NCBI GenBank assembly: GCA_964504155.1
Contig: CAZDCZ010000085.1
Coordinates: forward strand, 1-12,578
DNA from: CAZDCZ01 sp964504155
GTDB taxonomy: Bacteria > Bacteroidota > Bacteroidia > Bacteroidales > UBA12077
Reading direction: 5' to 3'
DNA length: 12,578 bases
This document shows, one piece after another, positions 1 to 6,833 of the stretch. Positions within the stretch are counted from its first letter, which is position 1. Every line of letters starts with the position of its first letter. The translations under genes and the position numbers were made by a program. A model generated the notes under the pieces. It was not told where the DNA came from, searched no databases, and was given only the letters and a program-made list of their open reading frames with translations.

Positions 1-221
1 TATATGCTACTTATTCAATTTTAACGGCTCATGCACTTGGATTAGGTGCAACAATAATTGGAATTGTTCCTGCTGCAATTAATAAAGTAAAAGAAATAAG
101 AGAAGTTTTTCAGATTCCTGAAGAAAATGAAGCCATAATATCTGTAATAATTGGGTATCCAAAATATAAATATAAACGGTCAATAAAAAGAAGTATTCAA
201 AAAATTAATTGGATTGAATAA
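1..221 (+). CDS. Nitroreductase family protein, C-terminal part (5' end outside window)
   Basis: Only the last 72 codons are present, read from base 3 to the TAA at 219-221. The visible segment has the run AHALGLGATIIG, then a helix with NKVKEIREVFQIPEENE, then a strand ending in VIIGYPK. This is the usual C-terminus of FMN-dependent nitroreductase-fold proteins: the LGLGAT stretch packs near the flavin, and the IGYPK strand precedes a short basic tail. In Bacteroidota and clostridia, relatives with this tail often carry a 4Fe-4S ferredoxin domain at the N-terminus, but that part is not visible here. The likely role is NAD(P)H- or ferredoxin-linked reduction of an unknown substrate in the cytoplasm. 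The gene ends 13 nt before the predicted 3' boundary of the group II intron remnant, so the intron landed just behind it without breaking it. The family call is fairly sure; the substrate is unknown. Confidence 0.75.
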   Translation, partial: YATYSILTAHALGLGATIIGIVPAAINKVKEIREVFQIPEENEAIISVIIGYPKYKYKRSIKRSIQKINWIE

Positions 222-234
222 GTTACTTTCCCTA

Positions 235-320
235 ATTGAGTAGGCATCTGACTACCAAACGGAAACCATGAAACATCTCACTTCACCGTGCGTACGGCGG
301 TTCGCATACACGACGGTTCA
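235..320 (-). ncRNA. Group II intron remnant: 3' end with domains V and VI
   Basis: Read on the minus strand, this begins GAACCGTCGTGTATG and continues to CGTACGCACGGTGAAG. That is the bacterial group II intron domain V pattern: a lower helix (CCGTCGT with ACGGTG, including G-U pairs), a two-base bulge (GC) on the 3' arm, and an upper helix GTATG/CGTAC. The pairing works better as minus-strand RNA, because several C-A mismatches on the plus strand become G-U pairs. It is followed by GTGAG and, about 40 nt later, CCTACTCAAT, which resembles the end of domain VI with the branch-point A and terminal AT. The predicted 3' boundary is base 235. The hairpin loop is larger than the usual four bases and the outer base pairs are damaged, which suggests decay. 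No reverse transcriptase/maturase frame lies upstream on the minus strand; IS982 debris is there instead. Recognised from memory of the motif, not by a covariance-model search. Confidence 0.65.
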
Positions 321-372
321 TTAAATAAAAAATAGTTTTAATTGTACTTCTGGCACAAGCATTGTTTAAAAA

Positions 373-984
373 TTGAGAATGATAAAGCCAAGGAATAAAC
401 CTTCGAAGTTGAATAATGCTGAAATAATTACAATTTTAATTACCTTTCATTTAGGTCGATTTAGAAATCTTAAACATTTCTATATCAATTATGTGCAAAA
501 GCATCTAACAAAAGAGTTTCCACAAACAATATCCTATAACAGGTTTGTAAAATTGCAACAAAAATCTCTTCTTCCAACGACTCTTTTTTAAAGTTTCTCA
601 ACTTGAAAATAGTACAGGCATATCATTTGTAGATTTCACACCTATAAGGGTTTGCAAGAATAAAAAAATATTTAATCATAAAGTTTTTGAAGGGATAGCA
701 GCACGAGGTAAATCAACCATGGGATATTTCTCTGGATTCAAATTACACATAGCAGTCAATAATATGGGAGAAATTATTAATTTTGTAATTACCCTGGGAA
801 TATTGATGACAGACAAGCTTTAAAAGATGAAAACTCTCTTAAAAAAGTTACCGGAAAGTTATTTGCTGATAAAAGATATGTGTCTCAGAAACTACCTAAG
901 GCACTGTCTGTTGACGAAATACAGCTCGTTACCGGTATTAGGAATAATACAAAAAATCAATTAATAACTATGTTTGAAAGTTAA
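373..984 (+). pseudogene. IS982-family transposase, degraded
   Basis: Three consecutive frames together resemble one IS982-family DDE transposase. Frame one (TTG 373 or ATG 379 to TAA 591) has SKLNNAEIITILITFH and SYNRFVKLQ. Frame two continues from the T-run near 584-589 with ISFVDFTPIRVCKNKK, HKVFEGIAARGKSTMG and GFKLHIAVN. Frame three, after a one-base loss near 792-796, reads PGNIDDRQALKDE, GKLFADKRYVSQ and IRNNTKN, and stops at 984. The first catalytic Asp (VDFTP, normally VDSTP) and the second (NIDDR) are visible. The segment with the catalytic Glu, about 70 C-terminal residues, is missing, as are about 40 N-terminal residues. Two frameshifts plus loss of both ends make it non-functional. 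Terminal inverted repeats and a target duplication could not be identified. Bases 985-1053 (including TCCAAATTACGCATAG) may be the old right end but are not assignable. The family call is confident. Confidence 0.85.
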
Positions 985-1053
985 TCGCTTCGAAAATGTC
1001 CAAATTACGCATAGCCAAACCATTAAAACTTGCACATTTACGAAATACTGCCA

Positions 1054-2148
1054 TTAGTTATTAAATATCTTATTAAACTTATTCCAGTAATCAATATGAA
1101 ATTGAAAACTCTTATTGTTTTCTAATATTTCCTTCCCCGAAATTCTTGCTGTGTTTGGCGATTGCTTATATTTTTTGTTGTTATATAAAAATGATGCTTC
1201 AGGATGAAATTGAACTCCTAAAACGTTTGGGTATTTTTTGTGAGCAACAGCTTCAATAATTTTCTCGTCTAATGAGCTTGCAATAACATAGAGTCCTTTA
1301 CCTGTTTTGCTTACAGCCTGATGATGATTACTGTATACTGTTGGTGTAAAGTTCTTGTCTAAAGAATTATTAGTAAATTTATTTTCTATGATTTTAATTT
1401 TATGAAAATTGCCACTAAAATAATTTGGGTCTTGCAGTATTGATTTGTAGTAATTACGGTGTTGCTGATTTATTTCTAGTTTAACAATATCTTGAGCATA
1501 TATTGTGTTATATATTTCCGAAGGTATATCTTGATACATTGTACCACCGGTTCCGATATTCATAGATTGCATTCCTAAGCAAAAACCGTATATTCCATAG
1601 TTTAGATTGGTTTCTAATAAGGGAGTATAATTTGTATTTGCATAATTCCCTAATAAATGATATATAAACGATAATTCAAAATAGTGTCGATAAGGGTCTG
1701 TAACATTTGTAAGTAAATGTAATTTTTTATTATAAGTAATTGGTGGAATATCCGGTCCTCCAAAGAAAATTATTGCTTCTGAATTTTCAAAAAGTCTTTT
1801 AAAATCATCGCTGCAATCATTTTCTGTATAAAGTATTGCAGGAAATAATGTATCGCTTATTTTCTGAAGCGAATAATTAGAATATTGTTTGTTTTTAAGA
1901 TATTTAATCGATTTCGAATAATCATATTGTTCATCTTTATGATATACTCCTACAATTTCAAGATTCGAAATTTTAATGATGTTCTTTTGTATAAGATTTT
2001 CAATAATTTGAATATTGTAAACAGTTGGGTGTGTTAATATTACCCGATTACTAATCTTATTGCCAATATTATTGCCAGAATAACTTTGTGCCGATAAAGT
2101 GCTACAGAATAATGATAGGGCAAAAATAAAAAGAATATGTTTTTTCAT
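1054..2148 (-). CDS. Secreted peptidase C26 / class I glutamine amidotransferase-like hydrolase
   Basis: The product is 364 aa from the ATG at 2148. An upstream in-frame ATG at 2247 would add 33 isoleucine-rich residues, but the 2148 start gives a clean signal peptide (MKKHILFIFALSLFCSTLSA, then QS), so it is preferred. The mature part has the class I amidotransferase fold of the gamma-glutamyl-GABA hydrolase (PuuD) group: FFGGPDIPP near 128-136, the nucleophile elbow GFCLGMQ with Cys190, NHHQAV at 274-279, and GVQFHPEAS with His315 and Glu317. The catalytic triad therefore looks complete. The expected reaction is hydrolysis of a gamma-glutamyl amide bond, probably in the periplasm; the substrate is unknown. 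At 364 aa it is longer than PuuD (about 250 aa), with extra N-terminal and mid-protein segments. It is transcribed away from the TetR gene and shares a 229-nt divergent spacer with it. Its 3' end faces the IS982 debris. Confidence 0.82.
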   Translation of the reverse strand: MKKHILFIFALSLFCSTLSAQSYSGNNIGNKISNRVILTHPTVYNIQIIENLIQKNIIKISNLEIVGVYHKDEQYDYSKSIKYLKNKQYSNYSLQKISDTLFPAILYTENDCSDDFKRLFENSEAIIFFGGPDIPPITYNKKLHLLTNVTDPYRHYFELSFIYHLLGNYANTNYTPLLETNLNYGIYGFCLGMQSMNIGTGGTMYQDIPSEIYNTIYAQDIVKLEINQQHRNYYKSILQDPNYFSGNFHKIKIIENKFTNNSLDKNFTPTVYSNHHQAVSKTGKGLYVIASSLDEKIIEAVAHKKYPNVLGVQFHPEASFLYNNKKYKQSPNTARISGKEILENNKSFQFHIDYWNKFNKIFNN

Positions 2149-2261
2149 TTTAATTATTTTTTTTAGAACACTAAAATAGTAAAATTTAGATATTGTTATT
2201 AATAATAATTCTATAATATTAATTATTATTATTTTTGTTATTGCCAAACTAAGTATTTGTG

Positions 2262-2277
2262 ATTAACATAGGTTAAT
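2262..2277. promoter_or_regulatory. Candidate TetR operator in the divergent spacer
   Basis: ATTAACATAGGTTAAT is a perfect palindrome with 6-base arms around a 4-base centre. It sits between the divergent hydrolase and TetR genes, 26 nt upstream of the proposed -33 element of the TetR gene. Size and position fit an autoregulatory TetR-family operator. The arms are A+T-rich, so chance occurrence is quite possible in this genome. Confidence 0.3.
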
Positions 2278-2302
2278 AAATAGAAATAAAATTATAATTA
2301 AG

Positions 2303-2334
2303 TTTGTGATTATTAAAAAAAAAACATTTCTTTG
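2303..2334 (+). promoter_or_regulatory. Candidate Bacteroidota-type promoter for the TetR gene
   Basis: TTTG at 2303-2306 and TTTCTTTG at 2327-2334 are separated by 20 bases. They match the Bacteroidota -33 (TTG) and -7 (TAnnTTTG) pattern with one mismatch in the -7 box (TT for TA). The -7 box lies 43 nt before the ATG at 2378. This is a weak consensus in A+T-rich DNA and is proposed by position and pattern only. Confidence 0.35.
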
Positions 2335-2377
2335 TACTGTAAAACAAAAATAGTCAGTTATACTAATGTTGTAAGTT

Positions 2378-2959
2378 ATGCAAATAAATAATACAAAGGA
2401 TAAAATTTTAACTGTAGCTGAAAAATTGTTCGCTCGATTTGGATTTCATAAAACTTCGATGGACGAAATTGCTAAAATGGCAAGAAAAGCAAAAGGTTCT
2501 TTATATTATCATTTTGCTAGTAAAGAAGATTTGTTTAAAGAAGTAGTATCTAAAGAAGTAATAGATTTAAAAAGTCACTTATCAATTGTTGTTAATGATT
2601 CTGATTTAAAAGCTTCGGAAAAATTAAAAAAATATTTGATTGTAAGGATGTCGATTTTAAATACTGCTTCAAATTATCATGAAACATTAAAAGCCGATTT
2701 TTTTGAACATTTTTATTTTATCGATGATTTAAGAAATGAATTAGAAGAATGGGAGAAAACAAATATTAAAAAGATAGTACTGCAAGGTGTTGATAAAGGT
2801 GATTTTGGTAATTTTGGTAATATTGATGTTTTGTTAGACGTTTTTATAATGGCAATGAAAGGACTTGAGATACCTTTCTTTTTGCAAAATAAATATGAAA
2901 AATATTCTCCTTACTTCGAAAATTTGATGCAGATATTTACTAGAGGATTAGCTGTGTAA
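2378..2959 (+). CDS. TetR/AcrR-family transcriptional regulator
   Basis: This is a 193-aa protein, the usual length for the family. The N-terminal DNA-binding domain is clear: KILTVAEKLFARFGFHKTS (residues 9-27), then the helix-turn-helix TSMDEIAKMARKAKG into SLYYHFASKEDLF (26-53), the hallmark TetR signature. The C-terminal helical part (about 60-193) would bind a ligand and dimerise, and gives no substrate clue by eye. It probably represses itself and the lipid-modification genes that follow in the same direction; the next gene starts 54 nt after its stop. Bacteroidota commonly place a TetR regulator in front of an RND/MMPL exporter and a LolA-like gene. Both occur downstream here as damaged genes, so this regulator may originally have controlled that export unit in response to a lipid or acyl compound. 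The ligand is inferred only from context. A palindrome at 2262-2277 could be its operator. Confidence 0.9.
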   Translation: MQINNTKDKILTVAEKLFARFGFHKTSMDEIAKMARKAKGSLYYHFASKEDLFKEVVSKEVIDLKSHLSIVVNDSDLKASEKLKKYLIVRMSILNTASNYHETLKADFFEHFYFIDDLRNELEEWEKTNIKKIVLQGVDKGDFGNFGNIDVLLDVFIMAMKGLEIPFFLQNKYEKYSPYFENLMQIFTRGLAV

Positions 2960-3013
2960 TTTTTTTGATTTAGATTAATAAAAAAACTTTAATAAACTAA
3001 TTAATTAAGCGAT

Positions 3014-4135
3014 ATGAGTTTGGTAATTAAAGAAATATCGACAAAGAAAGAACTAAACAAATTTATAAAATTTGCCGACAAATTATATTCGCAGAACAAA
3101 TACTATATACCTGCATTGCATATTGAAGAGTTTAAAACTCTTTCGTATAAGAAAAATACTGCTTTTGAATTTTGTAAAGCAAAATATTGGCTTGCAATTA
3201 AAGACAAAAAAATAGTTGGACGAATAGCAGGAATTATAAATTTTAAATACAATGAAAGTCGTAATACAAATTACGCAAGATTCGGATGGTTAGAATTCGA
3301 AAAGGATAAGGATGTATTACGGTTGTTATTACAAACTGTTGAAAATTGGGCCAAAGAAGAAAAAATGGATTATATACATGGGCCACTTGGATTTACTTCT
3401 TTTGATGCATCGGGAATACTTATAGAGGGTTTTAACGAACTGCCAACTTCTTTCGGACATTATAATTATTCTTATTATCCTGAATTTATCGAAAATAATG
3501 GATATAAGAAAGATGTTGACTGGATTGAGTTTCTTGTTAAAATGCCGAAAGAAGTTCCCGGTAAAATAATTAAAGGCTCAGAACTAGTTCAAAAACGATA
3601 TAATTTGCATCAACTCGAAGTAAAAAAATCAAAAGATATTTCGAAATATGCCGATGAATTATTTAATATTCTTAACGAATCGTATACAGATTTGTATGCT
3701 TTTACAGAACTAACAACAAAACAAATAGATAGTCTGAAAAAACATTTCTTATCTTTTATCAATCACAATTATATTTCAATTGTACTCGATAATAAAGATA
3801 AACTTATTGCTTTTGGTATATCAATTCCATCAATGTCTAAAGCTTTAAAAAATTCGAAGGGGAAATTATTTCCTTTTGGATATTTTAGAATATGGCAAGC
3901 TTTACGTAAGAACGATACAGCCGATTTGTTGCTTCTTGGAGTAAAGCCTGAATATCAAAATAAAGGAGTGCATGCAATTGTTTTCGAAAAAATAGGAAAA
4001 ACTTTTATAAATAATAAAATTAAATATCTTGAAACAACTCGTGAGCTTGAAAATAATAATAAGATAACGCAATTGTGGTCTAATTACGAATTCAGACAAC
4101 ACAAAAGAGCAAGATGTTATATTAAAAAAATATAG
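3014..4135 (+). CDS. GNAT-fold acyltransferase of the YghO / bacterial ceramide synthase-like family
   Basis: This is a 373-aa protein. The N-terminus (EISTKKELNKFIKFADKLY, then YIPALHIEEFKTL, then KKNTAFEFCKAKYWLA and DKKIVGRIAGIIN) follows the pattern of the large YghO-like family, which includes the Caulobacter ceramide synthase bCerS. The middle part has IHGPLGFTSFDASGILIEGF (121-140), also typical of that family. Near the C-terminus GVKPEYQNKGVHA (309-321) is the acyl-CoA-binding loop of GNAT enzymes. Proven members transfer an acyl chain to a long-chain amino group. Many family members are uncharacterised, so ceramide synthesis is an inference. The stop codon is 2 nt from the next ATG (an SDR reductase), which strongly suggests a shared transcript and a joint pathway. 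No serine palmitoyltransferase gene is visible, so a sphingoid base would have to come from elsewhere. The product has no signal peptide and is probably cytoplasmic or membrane-associated. Confidence 0.75.
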   Translation: MSLVIKEISTKKELNKFIKFADKLYSQNKYYIPALHIEEFKTLSYKKNTAFEFCKAKYWLAIKDKKIVGRIAGIINFKYNESRNTNYARFGWLEFEKDKDVLRLLLQTVENWAKEEKMDYIHGPLGFTSFDASGILIEGFNELPTSFGHYNYSYYPEFIENNGYKKDVDWIEFLVKMPKEVPGKIIKGSELVQKRYNLHQLEVKKSKDISKYADELFNILNESYTDLYAFTELTTKQIDSLKKHFLSFINHNYISIVLDNKDKLIAFGISIPSMSKALKNSKGKLFPFGYFRIWQALRKNDTADLLLLGVKPEYQNKGVHAIVFEKIGKTFINNKIKYLETTRELENNNKITQLWSNYEFRQHKRARCYIKKI

Positions 4136-4137
4136 CT

Positions 4138-5061
4138 ATGAATAAATTTAATAAACTGTTGAAAAATACTAATATTAGTAAAGGTTTAATAAAAAAATAC
4201 AATATTTTGATTCCAAAAATAAAAAGACGAGAGAAAACAATTGTAATTAAACCTAAATTTAAAGATCAGGTTGTTGTAATTACTGGAGCTTCATCAGGAA
4301 TTGGCAGGGCTTGTGCAATGGAGTTTGCAAATAATGGTGCGAAAATTGTTCTTGCTGCACGCAGGAAAAACGAATTGCAAAAAATTGAAAGAGAACTAAA
4401 AAATAGAGGATGCGAAGCAATATCGGTAATAACTGATGTTAAGAATATTGACGATTGTAAAAATTTAATTGATAAAACTGTTGAAAAATATGGAAAAATT
4501 GATGTATTAATCAATAATGCAGGCATTTCGATGAGAGCTAATTTTGAAGAGTTGGATTTATCTGTTATAAAAAATTTAATGGATACAAATTTTTACGGTA
4601 CTGTTTACTGTACTAAATTTGCATTGCCTTATTTATTAAAACAAAAAGGAACTGTTATTGGTATTTCATCAATAACAGGGCTTACACCTTTGCCCGGGAG
4701 AACGGGCTACAGCGCTTCGAAACATGCTATGGATGGTTTTTTGAACACTTTACGTTTAGAAAATATGAAGAAAAAGCTTAATGTTTTGATTGTTCATCCC
4801 GGATTTACAAGTTCGAATATCAGGAATATGGCACTTGATAAAAACGGTCAGGCTCAAAAAGAAACTCCAAGAGATGAAGAAAAAATGATGTCTTCTGAAA
4901 AAGTAGCACAAATTATAGCAAAGGCTACATTGAAACGCGAACGCGATTTAATTTTAACTCCGCAAGGAAAATTAGTAGTTTGGTTACATAGAAATTTTCC
5001 GGGAATAACCGACAGGATAATTATACACGAAATGTCAAAAGAAGCAAATTCTCCATTTTAA
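4138..5061 (+). CDS. Short-chain dehydrogenase/reductase (classical SDR), possibly acting on a lipid
   Basis: This is a 307-aa protein. The Rossmann NAD(P)-binding motif TGASSGIG is at 49-56. Basic residues after strand 2 (AARRK, 74-78) favour NADP(H). D100 (ITDVK), NNAG at 126-129, N151, and the catalytic set S178, Y191 and K195 (YSASK) are all present, so the enzyme should be active. It has an N-terminal extension of about 40 mostly basic residues and a C-terminal tail (LVVWLHRNFPGITDRII) that is hydrophobic enough to touch a membrane, as in DHRS7B-like and 3-ketosphinganine-reductase-like SDRs. It begins 2 nt after the stop of the YghO/ceramide-synthase-like gene, so the two are almost certainly co-translated. 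A keto-lipid reductase, for example on 3-ketosphinganine or a 3-ketoceramide, is a reasonable guess from that pairing. The SDR family is too broad to fix a substrate from sequence alone. Confidence 0.85.
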   Translation: MNKFNKLLKNTNISKGLIKKYNILIPKIKRREKTIVIKPKFKDQVVVITGASSGIGRACAMEFANNGAKIVLAARRKNELQKIERELKNRGCEAISVITDVKNIDDCKNLIDKTVEKYGKIDVLINNAGISMRANFEELDLSVIKNLMDTNFYGTVYCTKFALPYLLKQKGTVIGISSITGLTPLPGRTGYSASKHAMDGFLNTLRLENMKKKLNVLIVHPGFTSSNIRNMALDKNGQAQKETPRDEEKMMSSEKVAQIIAKATLKRERDLILTPQGKLVVWLHRNFPGITDRIIIHEMSKEANSPF

Positions 5062-5150
5062 AACGTGTAAAAATAAACGATTATAATATGGATGTTCATT
5101 GCACAAGTAAGGGTAAGTAAAAATTAAACACAAGTATAAATAGTTAACAT

Positions 5151-5162
5151 ATAACCAGTTAT
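5151..5162. promoter_or_regulatory. Short palindrome upstream of the small acyltransferase gene
   Basis: ATAACCAGTTAT is a perfect inverted repeat (ATAAC, CA, GTTAT) 14 nt before the ATG at 5177. Just before it, TTAACATA at 5144-5151 repeats the left part of the palindrome at 2262-2277. It could be a second site for the TetR regulator, but the match is short and the region A+T-rich. Nothing else is recognisable in the 115-nt spacer 5062-5176. Confidence 0.2.
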
Positions 5163-5176
5163 TAAATTACGAACAA

Positions 5177-5728
5177 ATGAAAAAAAAATCCGAATATATT
5201 TTAGTTAATCTACTAGGTTGGAAAATTGCAGGAGAATTTCCAAATATAAAAAGAAGCATTGTTATTTTTGCCCCACATACAAGTTATTGGGATGGTTTTT
5301 ATGGCAAACTATATTGCATGTATATTGGTGTTAATTATAAATTCCTATCAAAAAAAGAATTTTTTAAATTTCCTTTAAATTTATTTTTTAAAGCTTTTGG
5401 CTCTATTCCTGTCTATAAAAATAAAGACTATATAAATCAGATTGTCGAATTATTTAATAATTACAAAGAGTTACATATAGTATTATCCCCCGAAGGGCAG
5501 TTGGCGAAAACTACCCATTGGAAAAAAGGATTTTATTATATGGCAAAAAAAGCAAACATCCCAATTGTAGTTGCTTATATAGATTATAAGAAAAAAGAAT
5601 TAGGTGTAAAAGGTGTAATAACCGAAATAAATGATATAAAACAGACAATGTTTGAAATAAATGAAATGTATAAAGATGTAAATGCTAAATATCCGGGGGA
5701 ATTTGCTATGGATAGAAGGTTTAAATAA
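5177..5728 (+). CDS. Small PlsC-like lysophospholipid acyltransferase
   Basis: This is a 183-aa protein of the compact LPLAT type common in Bacteroidota. The acyltransferase signature HX4D is present as PHTSYWDG (His34, Asp39). The second block is SKKEFFKFP (58-66), the third GSIPV (75-79), and the substrate-binding block SPEGQLAKTTHWKKGFYYMA (104-123) replaces the usual FPEGTR. The C-terminus (KYPGEFAM) is the normal end for these short enzymes, so the gene looks complete. It probably transfers an acyl chain from acyl-ACP or acyl-CoA to a lysolipid or other lipid hydroxyl at the inner membrane face. It is separated from the SDR gene by 115 nt, so it may have its own promoter, and is followed after 43 nt by the exporter remnant. 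The normal acceptor is unknown; its place beside ceramide-synthase-like and SDR genes favours an accessory lipid over bulk phospholipid synthesis. Confidence 0.85.
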   Translation: MKKKSEYILVNLLGWKIAGEFPNIKRSIVIFAPHTSYWDGFYGKLYCMYIGVNYKFLSKKEFFKFPLNLFFKAFGSIPVYKNKDYINQIVELFNNYKELHIVLSPEGQLAKTTHWKKGFYYMAKKANIPIVVAYIDYKKKELGVKGVITEINDIKQTMFEINEMYKDVNAKYPGEFAMDRRFK

Positions 5729-5771
5729 ATTTCGTTTCCATAATAATTTGATAAAAAAACAATAAGAAAAT

Positions 5772-6661
5772 ATGAAAAAATTTCCTAAGATAACATCTAC
5801 ACAATCGGTTGCGAATTTAATAGAAGAAATGAACGATGTTATGGGCGAAGGTAAAAAAATTCCTGACGAACAAGCCAAAATCGAGCAACTATGGTTTTTG
5901 CTCGACGGCGGTCAGGATATTATGTCGCAATTGGTAACCGATGATTTAGATGAGGGGATAATTCAATCTAAATTTGCATCTTCCGACAGCAAATATACGT
6001 ATGAATTTGTGGAATATATGAACAAATATATAAAAGAAAATTCAACTGATGATGCAACTGATGATGCAAATATTATTTAACCGGTATGCCTTCGGTATAT
6101 GTAACATTAAATGATTCGTTAATCCGCAGTCAATTTAGCAGTTTATCAATAGCTATTTTATTAGTGGTTTTAATTGTATCACTGATGTTGCGTTCTTTAT
6201 CAAAAGGAATATATGCCGCAATACCAATTGTAGCTACTATTATTATTTTATTTGGATTTATGGGTCTCGCAAGCATAACATTAGATATAGCAACTGTACT
6301 CGTGGCAAGTGTGGCTCTCGGTATGGGTATCGATTATTCAATTCATATAATAACTCATTTTTCCAGAAAATTTGATGAAGTTAAAAATTTAAACGAGGCA
6401 ATAAAAGATAGTATAATGATTAGTGGCAAGGCTATTATTATAAATGTATTATCGGTAGCTGCAGGCTTTCTTGTATTAACATTTTCGCATATTGTTCCAA
6501 TACAAAATTTTGGTTTACTTGTTGCATTATCAATGCTTGGAGCAGGAGTTGGAGCATTAACTCTTTTGCCGGTTATTTTAATTCTTGCAAACAGAGCAAA
6601 AGGACAGCTATATAGAAGTTTAGATAATGGTTTACAATTCATTAAGAAGTCATCTAATTAG
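5772..6661 (+). pseudogene. RND/MMPL-family lipid exporter, C-terminal remnant with a frameshift
   Basis: Two frames belong to one protein. Frame one (5772-6080, 102 aa) is the soluble loop ending before the second membrane block (ITSTQSVANLIEEMNDVMGE, then DDLDEGIIQSKFASSD). Frame two (6086-6661, 191 aa) continues after one lost base near 6073-6079 with GMPSVYVTLNDSLIRSQFSS and about five membrane helices, including the RND signature GMGIDYSIH at 79-87 of that frame. Whole exporters of this type are about 750-800 aa; the first membrane block and most of the first loop (roughly 500 residues) are absent. A stop codon (TAA) lies in frame four codons before ATG 5772, so the homology begins abruptly there. 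Relatives export lipids, hopanoids or siderophores, usually beside a LolA-like gene, as here. The truncation suggests real gene death; the frameshift alone could be a sequencing error. A split gene that still makes a membrane fragment is possible but less likely. Confidence 0.85.
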
Positions 6662-6780
6662 AATCTGTACAGAAAGTCTGTATTTCTAAAAATCAATCAG
6701 TGGGATGTTAAAAATCAGACAATTAAGTTTTTGTGTTTTTTCTTAGCTGATTTTATGGATAAACACTAATTAAGAACAAG

Positions 6781-6797
6781 TATTCTTATGAAGAATA
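6781..6797. repeat. Perfect hairpin upstream of the GlsA/OlsA-like gene
   Basis: TATTCTT-ATG-AAGAATA has 7-base perfect arms around a 3-base loop, 36 nt before the ATG at 6834. It could be a weak terminator of the exporter remnant, a 5'-leader hairpin or an operator. There is no following T-run, so a terminator is the least likely of these. Nothing else is recognisable in the 172-nt spacer 6662-6833. Confidence 0.25.
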
Positions 6798-6833
6798 TAT
6801 TATTTAAAATAAAAATTAAATTAAATTAAGATA

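Noticed and set aside
235..320. Reading the 235-320 hairpin as a plus-strand terminator of the nitroreductase gene
   Set aside because: The stem pairs better as minus-strand RNA through G-U pairs, has the domain V bulge, and is not followed by a T-run on the plus strand.
2149..2247. N-terminal extension of the C26 hydrolase from ATG 2247
   Set aside because: The extra 33 residues are mostly isoleucine and lysine encoded by A+T-rich spacer DNA, and they would bury a clear signal peptide that starts at 2148.
2256..2312. Direct repeat TTTGTGATTA (2256-2265 and 2303-2312) as activator sites
   Set aside because: Two 10-base A+T-rich copies in a 74% or so A+T spacer are weak evidence, one overlaps the proposed -33 element, and neither is palindromic.
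3902..4102. Minus-strand frames inside the GNAT, SDR, acyltransferase and patatin genes
   Set aside because: They lie entirely within strongly supported plus-strand genes, have no recognisable motif, and arise from the reverse reading of A+T-rich codons.
6068..6090. Programmed frameshift joining the two RND exporter frames
   Set aside because: No slippery heptamer or strong downstream structure is visible, and the first 500 or so residues of the exporter are missing anyway, so a decay mutation is simpler.
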